Counted from the first letter of the stretch, positions 11,617 through 25,294 are shown. The stretch is 64,000 nucleotides of DNA from Rhea pennata (GCF_028389875.1 NC_084672.1:11399958-11463957), one strand, 5' to 3'. Made by a program: numbers and translations. Notes: generated by a model not told the origin, from the sequence alone.

Positions 11617-14600
11617 ACAAACAACTGGGCGTGAGGCAAAGCAATACCTAGTCACAGGACGCTTAATCCAGAAACATCTTCAAAAGGAAAGTCCCACCTA
11701 AGCCACAGGCTGTCTAGAAGAATTCGTGTAGCGTCTCACAGTTTGAGGATCTTGTCAATATTTTATACTTGTTTTTAGAATACAGATTTGACAGTTAATG
11801 TGAAGTTTGCATGTCTTAAATATGTTCTCTATGTTAAATAATAAGATACATTAAGTTTAAGGAAACTATTGATAAATGCGATGAATGTGCTTCCCAAAAA
11901 CCTGTTCTCCTGCAGGCTGAGGGACAGAGCTGGTCCTGGCAGGCTGAGCGGTTTGCTCTCACTTTTGGGATATTTTGGAATGTCTAACCAGTTTGACTGT
12001 TTTGTGTTAGCACTTTTATTTTTTTTTTAACAGGTAGCCTAAACATACAGTCTTCAGATGAAGGTGCCTATACCTCCAAATTTTTTATATGCACATTTTG
12101 AAATAGATTGCATTTTCCTTTCTAGTCATTTAGTTATCTAATAAAAATGGCACATACAAGCAAGGCACTTGAGAAAAATCTATCTGCTGTTGTATTTTTG
12201 GTTGGTTGGGTTTTTTTAACACTGGTCAGCAATAATTATTTTAGCCATATACTAGCTAAAAAAGACTAATAATGTAAGAATTGTGAACAAAGCTTATAAG
12301 TTTGCAGTACGTTGACTCGGTGTGCAAAAGGGAGTTATGCTCAATTAAAGAGTATTTTGCAGCATTTAGATGTTTTCATTTAATTGCCTAATAGTAATCA
12401 TAAACATAATATTCTACAAAACTCATCATGAATGACAGAGCACATATTGTTTTTAACATAAATATATCCCTTGTAGTTGAAAATTATGGGAATGTTTTAG
12501 TGTGGTCTGCTATACCAAAATATTTAGATTATTATGAAATTTTAGTACTAAAAATAAACATACACCCTGTTTTTACTGTTTCAAGTAAAGTTTAGTGGAT
12601 GACTGACAATTTGTTGATATACAACTGTGGGAAAACACTACAGAGCTCTAAATGTATATTTTTGTTTGGTTTTATTATATTTAGTATATAGTTAATCAAA
12701 ACTGAAGTGTTTACTACAGTTGAATCATTGTAAAAACATCTCTTACCTCGTCATTGTCTGCTGTGAAAAAGTACTTTCTTCTTTTTTTTAATGACCATAG
12801 ACAGTAAATGTTAACATTTAGACTCTTAGTAGCAGTAAATGCTGGGGTTTTATATATATGTATAAAAGAAAGATTTGATTTTTTTCTTTATGAACTTATT
12901 ATATAACTTTGTGATTTTTATCTGATTTTATTGTAACATAAAGTTGTTTTATGTAAAAATATATAGTTTAAGTAAAATCTCTTGTCTGACTGTCAATCAC
13001 TGACTTTTTGAAAATGAACACCCTTTCCCTCATGCGTATAGTCTGGTGGTTGTGAATCTGAACTGGAGACGATGCTGTCCTGTAATGCTGAGAGCATGGA
13101 TCTGAGCAGCCTGCGACGAGGACATCTCATGCTGTGGGTGCCCCCACATTTCCTGGGCTGGGCTGTAACCACTGGCTGAACCAGAAAAGCAATATCCAGC
13201 CGTGTTTCAGTTAAATAGCATGGGCTAACAGGTATGATGCCCAGGGAAAGATGTTTCTGAAGCGGGGGCCCTATTTGCACCTACTGTGCATTGAGAAAAG
13301 ACCTTTCTTCAGAAGAAGGTTTTTGAGGAATCTGCTGTTTCCCTGGCTCGGGGGAATTTCAGGAGAGAAAACTCTTGGGTACTTCCTTTAACTGGTGTAG
13401 CAGCCCCTGTTGCCTCAAGTGTTTTCTTTGGAGGAACTAACTAGGACTCAGAAATAATCTGTTTTGAAATTAGAGGTGTTTTGAGATCTGTCTTCCACAT
13501 CTGCATATAGCAGTTGTTAATAAGAATCCTCCAGAGGAGCCTGTTTGAAAGGAGCCCCCAGTGATGTCCGTGACGCCACCCTGGTAGGACAGGGCTTCCC
13601 TGGCCAGGGGTATCTCTGAAGTGCGCTTACAGATATTACACAACCATGCTTTCAGCACCAGTGTAGTCATTTTACAGAAATGGCAGATACTGTCTTTGCA
13701 TCAAAATGGTATTCCCAAAGGGATTAGAAAGGCTTGAAGCATGCTAACGGATCAGGTTCATTGTGTCTTTATTACTTTGGGTTACAAGGCTGCAAATGTC
13801 GAATTTGGGGTGAGCAAGATCTTTGATTTTTGACCTTTTGCCAAAGCTCTTCTACTGGAGTCATCAGTAGATCTGACGTGCAGTCAACAAATCCTGACAG
13901 TCCCTGAATACCAATAGTCATAAAAGAAGCTTGTATGTAGTGTAGCAAAATGCAAGTAACATTCTCCAATTCTTAGCAAAAACATTTATAGAGTTGGATT
14001 TGCATAATTATAAACCTTAAAGTGATAGAAGTAACTGTGCAAACATTGCATCACAAAACGAGGCACCTAAACTAACCTTACTGTCCTGTTACCATGTCAT
14101 TTATTGTTTCTCCTCATTTATGAATGCAAATGATTAGCTTCAATGCACTGTCCAGCCTGCCTGGAGAAAATATTGCTGGAAGTTTTGCCACTGATACATA
14201 CGGAAGTGTGTATACATTTACATTTGTATTTATTTCTTTTTATCTCCTAAAAAGTATACAAAAACTTGTAAATAATTTTGATGATTTACATTATTACGTA
14301 TCCTTTACATAATAAGCATTATTAACCAGAGCTGAGTAGTAGCCCCACTCAGCCTAATAATAGGCTAACCTTTTCCGTTGTACATTTAAAAAATATATGC
14401 TAGATAGATATAAAAATATAGAAATAGTATCTGGAAAAGTAAACACTGGAAATGAATGTTGTTTTGACTCCGACCTGCTGCTGTGATGCAACTGTGCTTC
14501 AGACAATGAACTGCTTGGAGCAAAATTTAACCATACTTTAAGAGCAGAAAGAAATACCCTGCCAGGTGCCCTCAACACTGAAAAATGGCCATCCAAAGAT

Positions 14601-17600
14601 TTCTAAACTAGCTCTGCAAAAGCCATGCTAGTAACCTGAATCATAAGCTTTTATTATTTTACATGAATCAGAGCAGTAGAGTCCTGTAGCTGTCTCATGC
14701 TGTGAAGGTCTTAAGTATAGTGGATTTACAAAGCTTGGCTAACCTTCCAGGCAAACATCTGCAATCTTATCACAGTAACACAATGCTGGGAACATTTTAC
14801 AACTCATCACAGTTGAGTGGTGCTTAACTCAGACCTTGTCATGAAAAATTTTCAAAGACACTTAGGTGTTAACATTTTCCTTCAAAATTGAAGATATTTC
14901 AGTAACTTTCCAGAACTGTTAGATCTTCTTAGAAGCTCTGAATGACGTGATCTCTGTCCACTCATCTGTCTGTAGATGGAAAACTCTAGACTATTATTTG
15001 CGTTGAAAATAGGTCAAGAAATTTTGGTTGCTAGTGAATTTTGTTGGTGCCAATATAAGGCCTTGCTTCTGACTTCAAGGACAGTGCCCCTGCACTGTCA
15101 TCAATAGCGACAATAGCAGTTAGAAACATTTTACTGAATCAATCCTGTTCAAGCAAAGCTTTTGGGTCCAGTTGGTTTCCAGTGTGAAATGCATCTCTTT
15201 ATAATAAATACCAAATCCTTGTCTTCATGTACTGCATGATTTGTATTCAATATCGTAGAGCTAAATGCCTTTCAGCTTTTCAGAAATGTTCTTCCACACT
15301 TGAGTGGATGCAGTAGGCTGGGGAGTAAAATACCCCGAACAGAATTTCTTGACACTGATTTGCATTTATTTAGGCACCTTTATGAGCATATACAATTATT
15401 GGTACCTGAATCACTTTTAAGTACTTCTTTTTTTCTTTTCATGTCCCCTTCATTGAGTAGTATTGGTAGTCTATGAAAAAAAAAATCTGTCTTATTGTGG
15501 CTTGTTGTGATCAGGAGAGAGAGCACTCTTACTTTTCTCCCACATTCTTCTCATTGAACACGATCTGTTGTGTACGTCCTGCATTGTGCTTAACATATAC
15601 TGGCTGAAGACATACAGGGAAATATAAATAAAGTCAGGACAAGCACTCTTTTTGCAATATCATGTCACACTGAATTGTATTAGTTTTCAAAGCTATTTAG
15701 TTTAAGGCTCTTACCATTTATTTCACTGCTGCCATTAGCCACAGCTTTCATATTTCTCTGGATGCAGGTCTGCGCTGTTCATTAGCCTGGAGATGAACGA
15801 TCTGAAATGGGATCCTGGGAGTTCTTTGAAGAACAAATGATCCAGGAAAGAAACCAAATATTTGCGTCTTTCAAATCCTGCTAATAGGTAGCAGTGTTAG
15901 GTACATTTTTAACAACATTCTCTGGCTCTGAAACCTGGGAAATGATTGCAGTGATTCACTTTCTCCTTATGCTGCTGAGGATCCATGGTAATCTTTACAG
16001 TCACTCCCGTGGGGTGGGAATAGCTTTATGACCTGGGTATGAAATACAGACAAGTGCTATTAAAAAAAAAAAAAAAAGTTAAAAGAAAAATGAATGTACT
16101 GCACAGTGGGCTCGCTCTGCTAAACTATGCTTTTTTGTTAGTTTTGAGACTTACTGGTTCAGATGAAAGATGACCAAGGTCCACTGTCCTAGTCTCTCTA
16201 TATGGTGAGATGCACCGCCCTTATCAAATCCCAGCTTCAGCTTTTTTACTTCTGTATCCTGTAAGTGGGCACTGAAAATTAAGGATAGCCTACAGAGGTT
16301 TTCGAATGAGCCCTGAACAATTTTCTTCAGAAGCAGGTATGGCTGTTGTAATAACTTTGATTTTTGATTATTTCAGGATGAAACTATGTTACAGATCACA
16401 AAAAGTAATTAGCTCCTCTTCAAAGAAGAAAATCAGCTGTTACTGACATGCAATTCCTTGTTTATGGATGTGATACGTTCATATAAAAACAAGCACTAGC
16501 AGTGATGGGAGCATATTCAAGCCTACGAACCAGGTGCAGGAAGCCCAGTGTTCTGACAAATGAGTGTAGGTGCTCTCTGCTCGATGTGGGTCACTGGTAC
16601 AACGTGACGATGAAGGTGCAGCCCCTTTCTTCCAGTAGCCAGAGTGGGTAAGTAGGAGCTGCACACACGTCTCCCTGCTCATCAGGTATGTCTAAAACTG
16701 AATTTCCCAGGGGCTGCAAGGGCACAGTGGTGCCTCAGAGTGAGTGGTGCCCTCCAGCTTCTCTTTGCTGTTCGGGGGCAGATCACAATGTGCAAAGCAA
16801 ATACAGCCAGGAAAGCTGTCCTCAGCTAAATGGCATATACTTCTTCATAGGCAAGCCCGGGGAGGACTTGTTGTGCAGACCTCTTCTTTTTTGTGCAAAA
16901 TGGGGCACAATCCTGGCACTGCCCTGCCCCAAAGCCTCCATCAGGTCTTTCCAGGTGGCTGTCCAGGAGCTCGGGTGGCTCAGCAGACCTGTATCAAGGG
17001 AAAAAGTAGCTTGCATCTAAATGCCTGGCTCATCTCTGGTCCACCTGTCTACATACCCTACTGAAACATAATGATAGTTATATACGTAAAACAATTGCAG
17101 CCCTGCGAGACTGCTATTTACAGTGTCGTGGGACTCAGTTGCCACTTTTGCTAGTAGCCGTCCTGCAGTGAAGAAGACTTGTCAGCCGAGCCGTCCCATC
17201 TCTATAGCTCAGGTATGACCGTGAGAGACCCTGGCCCTAGCAAGACAAGCCCCTCCAGCACATGCAGAGGAACAAGCTTTGAAGAAAGCGTCTTCTGTAA
17301 GCAATACCAGGAGGGGAGCATGAATCTATTCTACGCAGACTATGTCTCCTAGGGCATAGAGCCCACTTCCCTGGCAGAGAAACAGAACCAGCTCTTGCAG
17401 CATTTCCATGTGAAAAATGCCCTGTTAAGCACGGCAATCAAAATGCTTTATCGCTTTGTGCCTGTGTGCATGTTTGCGCACATCTTCCAGCATTTCTATT
17501 CTAAAATAATTGGCCTGCCTGTATTGGAGGCGAGGGGGTGACAGCAACGGTTTTCCACGTAGGCTAGCGGAAGTGTAGGTGCTTGATCTGCTTTTGCAGT

Positions 17601-17916
17601 CACCGCTGCTTAGCAGGAAGCAACTGTGGCAACAGCAGTGACTCACTTGTTAATGAATATTGATTAGAACATGTTTCCAGGAGGGGAGTAGATCCGTTTC
17701 TTCACTTCGACGTTTGCACTGCCCACTGCCATGGTGCTGCGAGCACCCAGATACCACGCTGGTGCTGGTGGTGCCACCTCCCGCTTCTCCAAACTGGTTC
17801 CCTGCACCGCGAGAAAGCAAAGGAAAACGGGGGAAGAGTGGAGGCTGCTCTTGGTCTTCAGAGATGAGCTACCTTTCAGTTTTCTAAAGACACACATGCA
17901 ATGGTATTTAGGCTAA

Positions 17917-17919
<3 letters not shown>

Positions 17920-17947
<28 letters not shown>
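17920..17947. repeat. Poly(A) tract, 28 bp
   Basis: An uninterrupted A run. No recognisable retroposon body lies 5' of it and no target-site duplication was seen. Confidence 0.95.
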
Positions 17948-17951
<4 letters not shown>

Positions 17952-19076
17952 TATTGCCTTGGACTAGAAGGGAATTGCAAATGGCAAATTGCAATTTATC
18001 ACAATAAAGGAGGAATTGTTTAGATGGTGGAAAAGCAGCCTTCAACTAGGTTACAGAGTTTGTTTCCTGACAATGTGACAAAAACTAGTGTTCAAGCTAT
18101 AGCCCAGCCATGGCCTGAGCACAGCAAGTGTGCAGGAAGGTGGGAACCAAGGAGGGAGCGGACAAGGGCGCCTTGTGGTTTCCCTCTTTACTATAGATAT
18201 ATTAGCCCTGGTTTCAAGCGAATGAAATGTTCTAAATCTGAGCTAATTTAGAAAGCCAGGCAATAGCATTTCCCCCAGATGTCTCTTTTCCTGGTTACTA
18301 GCAGGTCAGCTCTGTATTTTGGGATGAATTTGTGTGTGCATGCGCCCCACATCCTCCACCTAGGCAAGAGTGCCGCGTGCCTGCAGGGAGGCACCAAGTC
18401 GCTCGCTACCAAAGGCCTGAAGTTGCAGGACGGAGCCCAGTGCTGGGGAGATAAACCCCAGAGAATAACCAAGTGTAGTTTTTGGCTAAATATGTGATCT
18501 TAGCAGTTTGTGGCTCGTTTTTACTGGCAGAGCAATGTCTTGCTAAAGTTGGCTTCCTTTACAAAGCATTTTCACAAGTAGCTGAGTTGTTACTGCTACC
18601 TGAGCAGATTTAATTGTGCATCCTCTTCCTTTTGGCCTAGTAGGGCAAGCTGAGATGGAAAACCAAGCACTTTTTTGCCAGGAAAAAAAAAAAAAAAACA
18701 AAACTCATGTTCTAGGAAACTTTTTTTCTTTGTCTTTCCCCTTACGGATCCTTTTGCATATTGTTCTGAGCCTGCATTTGCTACCAATGTTTGCAGTGGC
18801 ATTTACTAAAAGAGTCCTACAATACCATTCACCTTTTTTCATTGCTAGGGGTTTGATTGAAATGATGTAGCCCTCTTTCTTGCCGGTATCATATTATTAT
18901 GGGACCTATTGTGCAAATGTTCCCTCTGTGATGCAAAAAGGATCACAAAAGTTTTGGATTAAAAACATGCTTTTCAAATGAAGGCATGCATAACCTAAAA
19001 ATCTCTCTCTCTCTCTTTTTTTTTCCCTCTCTCAATGAGTCTTATCTACCAGTCTCCTCTTTGTGAAGCAGAACTG

Positions 19077-19103
19077 AAAAAAAAAAAAAAAAAAAAAAAA
19101 AAA
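19077..19103. repeat. Poly(A) tract, 27 bp
   Basis: An uninterrupted A run, preceded about 60-75 bp upstream by a CT-rich simple repeat (19,004-19,033). Confidence 0.95.
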
Positions 19104-19406
19104 GCAGCATTTTCCAGGTTTTATTATTTCTACTGAATATGAGCTCAGACCCAGACAAACTCAATAGTCCCTGCAGTCTAGCAGGTTTTCTGCAGTCTCT
19201 TCAAAATGGCCAGGCAGCAGCCCCAGTAGTGTTGTCACCGATCCCCCGCAGAGGGGCCAACTCCGAAGGGCAACAGACTTGCAAGTCTTCCTCACGCCAA
19301 GTCCATGCTGTGACTGGGCAAGTGCACAGGGGAAACTGCCTCTGGGCTGCCCCCTCCAAGGGCAGGGAGCATCTCAAAGGGGCCTGTAAAGACCAAGTTA
19401 AATCTT

Positions 19407-19466
<60 letters not shown>

Positions 19467-19472
19467 TATGTA
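19407..19472. repeat. (TA)n/(TATG)n compound microsatellite
   Basis: TA dinucleotides pass into tandem tatg units. Confidence 0.95.
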
Positions 19473-20020
19473 GGAGAGGAAGTTTAGGTTTTAATTTTTT
19501 CTTGTTTTTAGCAAGAGGGCTGAGAAAGACAAGTGCTTACAGCTTTCAGGCATGGTGTGGCTTGAGGCATCCTCTTGTTTTGCTTGCAAGGATGGGAAAT
19601 TTTAAAGCAGGCCAATAGAAGAAGTTCACATTATATTGTAACAGTCCGACCAAGCTTTGTAATTCATTAACCAGTAAAGTCTTGAAACTGCTCTTTTATG
19701 AGATGGAGAGGAAGTGCTGTGCATGCCACTGACAGACACTGGTTAATCTCATTAAGCTTTCTGCAGCCTCCGTGCCCTTTATGCGGCCATGCTGGTACGC
19801 AGGTGAGCAGGGTACTTGCACTGACAACGGGTATTGTAGAAAGGAGGAGCGGGGGGTGTGAACTGTAGTTTTTAATGCAAGTAAGTAAGTAAGTCAGTGC
19901 TAAGGGAAGTAATTCTCTGTGCATCTCTGAGAGTGCTAACAAGGTCCTGCTCTACGTATTTAGAAATACCCGGCTTGGCTAATACGCCTCAGCATTTGTC
20001 TCAATATACGGTTAATCTGG

Positions 20021-20160
20021 GCTCTGCGGTCAGCAGCACGCGCACTGCGGTGCCCTGGGGGCACCGGGTCCCGTGCGGCGGCTGCAGGAGCTGGGGCCTG
20101 GCCCCAGACACGGTCCCCTTGCCGGCACAAAGAGCGTGAGCGCGGCTGCCGAGAAGCCAG
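20021..20160. promoter_or_regulatory. Small GC-rich island with two perfect palindromes
   Basis: A CpG-containing patch in AT-rich surroundings. It holds GGTGCCC-TGG-GGGCACC (20,049-20,065) and CTGGGGCC-T-GGCCCCAG (20,091-20,107). Both contain GCC(N3-4)GGC-type cores like AP-2 sites. It may be a regulatory element; no transcript is evident. Confidence 0.35.
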
Positions 20161-20379
20161 CAGTGGAGCACAGGCTATCTCTGTGCAAGCATGTTATATA
20201 AGTCCATATCAGGTTTAAAATGGTATTAGATTCATTAGAAGAGTCTCTTTTTGAACTCAGTGCAACTACATGCATGAGCAAAGTGACGTACTTGCTTAAG
20301 TCTCTGTAAAAGATCAGCGTCCGGCTCACTTGAGGGTGTTCACACTCAGACTTGATTCACTTGAGTCAATAACATTTTG

Positions 20380-20395
20380 CAGATAAAATTATCTG
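20380..20395. promoter_or_regulatory. Inverted GATA-type motif pair
   Basis: CAGATAA and TTATCTG are separated by two bases, forming a GATA-factor style palindrome in non-coding DNA. Function is unproven. Confidence 0.3.
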
Positions 20396-22526
20396 TATCC
20401 AGCATGTGAATCAGCCCTGAGTGTTGAACTGTGGGTTTGCTTATAGTAGAGCTTCATAAATCCCCCAAAAGCATGTTGACAGAAATGCTGACAAATCCAT
20501 AACCGTGCTGCTATTAGCAGCTATCGTGGCAGTGCTCTGTGTGACGGATAAAGCTGTTGCGATTCTTCCCTTGCTGTGATCAAAGTACTGGGATTTCAAA
20601 GTGAAATTCTCTTAGTCAGATCAAGTAGTTTTTGAATACATTAACTTTAAATCTCCTTAAAAATACTGCCAGCTAACGTCTGGACTGCCCACATCTAGTT
20701 AAAGAGATCACAAGCCACAGTGATACTGATCTAGATAAATTGATCTTTTTTACCTCATTGCTGGGCTGTTCAGCAGTTCTATGTTTTATTAACTCTTTAA
20801 TGCTGGGAAACTGTATTTTTTCCATTTGAAAACAACTCAGCTGCTGCAGCTGGACAGTCAAGGCAGACTGTTCCCATTGAGGGATTCATTTATTAGACCA
20901 GGATGAAATACTTTAAGATAGGTATTAAATTTCAAAAGGCTGCCACAGCAGTTTTAAAAATTATTAAAATAATCTATTCCAGTAGAGCTGTTCATCACAG
21001 GCCCAACTATCTGCTCCAATTTCTTGAGCTCTTTGCTCATTAGCCATTTTGCAGCAGTGGAAGTCAATTGTGGCACCCGGCACCTCTGAAAAGCCCCAAA
21101 GTGCATAACGAAGCCCTTGTTCAACTCGAGATTAAGGCGTCTTTCCTCTTGAAACTTTCAGAGTTGCTTCTCCAGACTGCCAGTGCTGGGGTGCTTGCTT
21201 GGAGGTATTGGTACCTACCTGCCATATTCCCAGCTGGCACTGGAGGTAGAGCACAGCCGCACAGTCACCGAGATATGGAAGAAAAGGCAATTTCAGAAAG
21301 TGTTTCAATTTTCTTAAATTAGGGCGTCACTCAGAAAAAAAAAAATGCGGATTTCACCATGAAGCAAATTAAGTCTCATGGCAATGCCCTTGAGCACCTC
21401 ATAAACAAGCCTGTGGATCTGCTGGCCACAGGTTAAAACCAGTCCCTGGCACAACCCATCAGCAACACCGATACTACGTCCAAGGTATGTTTGTCTAACC
21501 AAGGATTAATGACTTCCCATGACAGCAGCGCCACCACCTTCCTGGCAGTCTGTTCCCATGCTTCACTGGTCATACTGCTAGAAAGATTTTTTTTTTTTCC
21601 ACAGCTAACCTGAAACCTTCTATAATTTAAGCCCATTATCTCCCTGTGAACAGACAGAACAAATTATTCCTTTCCCCTTTGCAACAGCCCCTTATAGTGT
21701 GTTTGAAAACTACTCCCTCTTGCCCTCCCCTTCTTAAAGCTAACACAGTGCTTTTGGTCTTTTCCAGTGTTTTTGATTTTTTTTTTTTCCCCTCAGTGGT
21801 GTTTTTGGTGCCTGTGGCCACTCACGCTCCAGGGCCTTGCCACCAGCGCAGCTCTGCGGGGGAGTGGGACTCCCAGCACCACGGTGTCCCTGCAAGTAAC
21901 TCAGCACCTTTTAAGCTCTGCTCCTGTGAATGCTCGTCTCTGTTGAGGAGCATCCCTTTAATTCTGCTAACAAACCAGGTGGTGAGGCCATTTAATAGAG
22001 AAGAAATCTTCCATATCAACAACAACAACAACAAAAAAATAGCTGCAGCATATTTTTTTTGTACAGCAAAAGTCAGCTAGTTAACAAGTGCAAATGAAGT
22101 GGGCTTCAGAAACCAGGTGGGTTCATATTGTTTTTGAGCATGCTTTTAAGGAAATTCTTCAGACTGAGACATAGAAAACTATTGAACACCTGATTGCAGA
22201 ACCTTGCTGAGCTTTAGATATGATTGCAAAAGAAATCTCTAGGTAGGAAAACACAATTGCTGTCCAATATCTTTGTAACTCACACTGCCCCTCCTGGGTA
22301 AAATTGCTGCTGTTAAACATACAAAAGCCGTGTGATTTGCTGGAGGAATTGCAACTCACTTATCCTCTGCATATTTTAAACTGCTGAACTTAATTTCTCA
22401 GCACTGTAGCTGAGAGCTTGCTTTGAGAAATAACCCTGTGCAGGGCTGTGCCATAGGCTCTGCCTCGAGGTTCAAGGTGTCCCTGTGTCTGCAGAAAGCC
22501 GGACTAACACTGAATCTGACTATTTT

Positions 22527-22531
<5 letters not shown>

Positions 22532-22582
<51 letters not shown>
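22532..22582. repeat. (TG)n microsatellite
   Basis: About 25 uninterrupted TG units. Confidence 0.97.
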
Positions 22583-22585
<3 letters not shown>

Positions 22586-23879
22586 TTGCAGGAGTGGATC
22601 AAGCTTAGTATTACTTTTTATTGCTGTCAGGCAGCAGATGGCCGTAGCACAACTGCTCAGCCGACTGGGGAGCTGCACGCGCCACGTGGCCGCCACGCTG
22701 GCAGAGCACAGCCCCACTGGGCCCAGGCTGTTGCAAAACAAGAGGTTAAAGGAAACTCATCTGCAAGTAAGCAATGGTTGTAAAATATTCCCCATCAGCT
22801 GGGAGGAACTGAGCCTTCTGCAGCATGCAGAAAATACAGTCTTAAGGCCTGGCCCAGGAAACAAACGACTTGCTGTATCTTAACATAACATAGATAGGGC
22901 AGAGCCCACAAACATGGCAAATGGCCCCTGGAAAGCCACTCTGTGACCATTTTTCTATTGGCACTTCAGTAGCATGGGCTTCACTTGGCCTGTAACTCCC
23001 TGTGACAGCTTTGCACCCTGAAAAAAGTGCTGCTAATTAAATTCTGGAGCAGAGCCCGTGCAGCAACCAGTAGAGCTGTGTCCATAGCAGGTTTGTGAAG
23101 CTGGAACACGTTCTCAAACTCAGTCTGATCACAAACCTCAGCATCATTAGAAAAAGAAAAATAAAAGCAGAGCCCCTTCCTTCAGTTTAGCCTGTCCACA
23201 ACCCACACTTCCAAAAGCTAAGCAGGAGAGTGGAGCTGGTGCAGCTCTGGGGATCCTGTCCCAGCTGGGCACTGTGATGGCTGTCAGCTCAGCTTTGTGT
23301 AGGCAAAGGACCAAACGTTGCCCTTGGTGAGTGTACGTGAGGCATCCAGCAAGCAGGAAGCTGAAGCACGAACATGCACCATGCTCATGTCCAACAGCAG
23401 CTTGGCACCACTGCGGGGCACAGCGAGAGTGCCCGGCGGGCTGGGTCAGGGCGGGGGGCAAGCACTCTTTCAGCTTCCCCTCCACAAGCCGCCTCACCCA
23501 GACGTCACACCAGAGGTGGCTCCATGGCCTGACACCTCTCACACTGCACAGGGACTCACCCGTGTGGCTGCTGCCACTTGCAGCTCTGGTCTGTTTGACG
23601 GCAACAGAATTAGTTATTCCTGACTCCTGCTCCTTTTGCTTGGGTCTGAACTTAGCCTATGAAAGAGACCTCTGTGTTTGAACGATGATCCATTAGTAAA
23701 ATTTCTGTTTCTAGCAGTACGCACTGTGATAGAAGAACTGGGTTTTTATCCCTTTCAAATAGCAGTAGGTGCTAAACAGGAAAAGATGAACCCTAGCTGC
23801 TTCTCATGAAACTGCTAGCTGCGTATTTGCTGTCCTGATTAAATAGATCTGCTACTCTATAGTAAAACATGGAATTAAG

Positions 23880-25007
23880 GTACTATACTTGCAAGTTTAT
23901 TATCAAATTACAATTCACAAATATTTGAGAAATAACAGCATTTACATACTCCGTAAGTGAAGGAGCACCACTGCCACTTGTTAAAATGAGAGCACACTGA
24001 AGCCACTTCTGTCAGGATATATTTTTATTAAGGGTCAATAATAAACTCCAAGAAAACTTTGAATCATTTTTGTCATTATTTACCCAAAATAGAAAGTCTA
24101 TATATATAATGTACGTAAATTTTAAGATAGTTAGGTTTCAGGTATAATGTAAATAACTGCCATTTACAAGGTGCTTTCAGGTGATACAAATTCATGACAG
24201 CAGATATAAACATGTATGGATCTTCTCAGTGGAGAAACGCAGCTCTGTATTACAGGGCTAGATCACAGAAAACATTACACACAGTATTTTGGCACTTTCT
24301 TCTCTGCCAACAGTTCAATATAACCGGACATATGAAAGATGCTTAGCTTTCAAAAATATTCTATATTTAAATTTCCAGCTAAAAACTAAACCTTCCAGTA
24401 ATTAGTACAATAGTGTTTATTTCAAACTTGGTATGAGTTTTCCCATTCAGCACTGCCAAACCCTTCCAATGTGCACACTTTACAACATCATCACAAATGG
24501 AGTATCCAAGCAGTTATCTGAGAGTGAGCTGTATGAGAAAAGCAACACATTAAAGGAATTTCTGACAATGGAGGTAGTAATGAGAGTGCTTTCAAATTTT
24601 GCTTTGACTTCAGGACTGCTTTACCACCACAGGTTTGATTGAATTTTTAATTCACAAAGCAGATCTTCAGTTAGTGTCTCAACATTATCACACCACAACA
24701 CATATAATGTATATTTCAATTCAGTATTTTAGCAGTCTTCAGATACAGTGAAGACTCAAGTCTGCATAGCTGAGACAGAATTGCCTATTAATGCAAGCAT
24801 TTTTGGAGTATCATTTCCCATGCAAAAATAAGAATCTGCAGCTCTTGCAGAAGATCAGCAGGACACTTACCATATAACAGATTTTGGACTGTGACAAGAA
24901 TACACACACACGTGTCGTTCTTCCATTTTGAAAGGAACAGTCTCCTACAATGTGCAAAATGAGACACATACTATGTTCCAGTCAGTACATCTGATATTCT
25001 CAAAGGG
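23880..25007 (-). other. WHAMM: WHAMM 3' untranslated region (end inferred)
   Basis: AT-rich non-coding sequence following the WHAMM stop on the - strand. AATAAA signals, read on the - strand, occur at 24,422-24,417, 24,029-24,024 and 23,901-23,896. Which one is used cannot be told. Confidence 0.5.
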
Positions 25008-25294
25008 TTAGCTCTCCCATTCCCTACTGTTCTGATCATTGTTTTCCTCTTCTTCAGAATCAGCAGACACTTTTTTAATTCTCTGGATGACTGCCTTAAT
25101 GCTTCTTTCCAGCTCATTACAGGATTCTTTCCTGTTCTCTTTCTCAGTATCTTGATTCACTTTTCTCAGTTTAACTCCTTGCCTTATGGCAGAGAGAATG
25201 TCGTCTTTCACAGAGGCGTAGGGATCTGGTTGTTTCGCTTTGCGAAGAACACCTTCACCGTGTTTTAGAGAAGCCAAAACCTCGTCCATGGTTC
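25008..25294 (-). CDS. WHAMM: WHAMM exon 10, WH2-WH2-connector-acidic tail
   Basis: Acceptor tctgtgcag, stop TAA at 25010-25008. Contains MDEVLASLKHGEGVLRK, ILSAIRQGVKLRKV, LERSIKAVIQRIKKVSADSE and an acidic end finishing EWES. This is the actin- and Arp2/3-binding VCA module with two WH2 motifs. Confidence 0.96.

Larger units (their letters stand above)
10895..20020. other. Gene-poor intergenic sequence
   Basis: Apart from the possible exon at 11,227, no coding gene is recognised. The content is AT-rich DNA at 11.7-13.0 kb and homopolymers and simple repeats at 15,478, 16,062, 17,920, 18,684, 19,004, 19,077 and 19,407. Short open frames throughout have no family resemblance and overlap on both strands. 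Confidence 0.65.
20161..23880. other. Intergenic sequence before the WHAMM 3' end
   Basis: No gene is recognised. It contains a (TG)n microsatellite, an AAC repeat near 22,017, and moderately GC-rich stretches at 22.6-22.8 and 23.2-23.6 kb with only shadow open frames. Confidence 0.65.

Noticed and set aside
17920-19103. Processed-pseudogene or SINE tails suggested by two long A tracts
   Set aside because: No recognisable body sequence 5' of either tract and no target-site duplications were visible. Treated as simple repeats.
19139-19618. 159-codon open frame
   Set aside because: It runs through a TA/TATG microsatellite (Tyr-Ile and Met-Tyr-Val-Cys repeats) and has no family resemblance.
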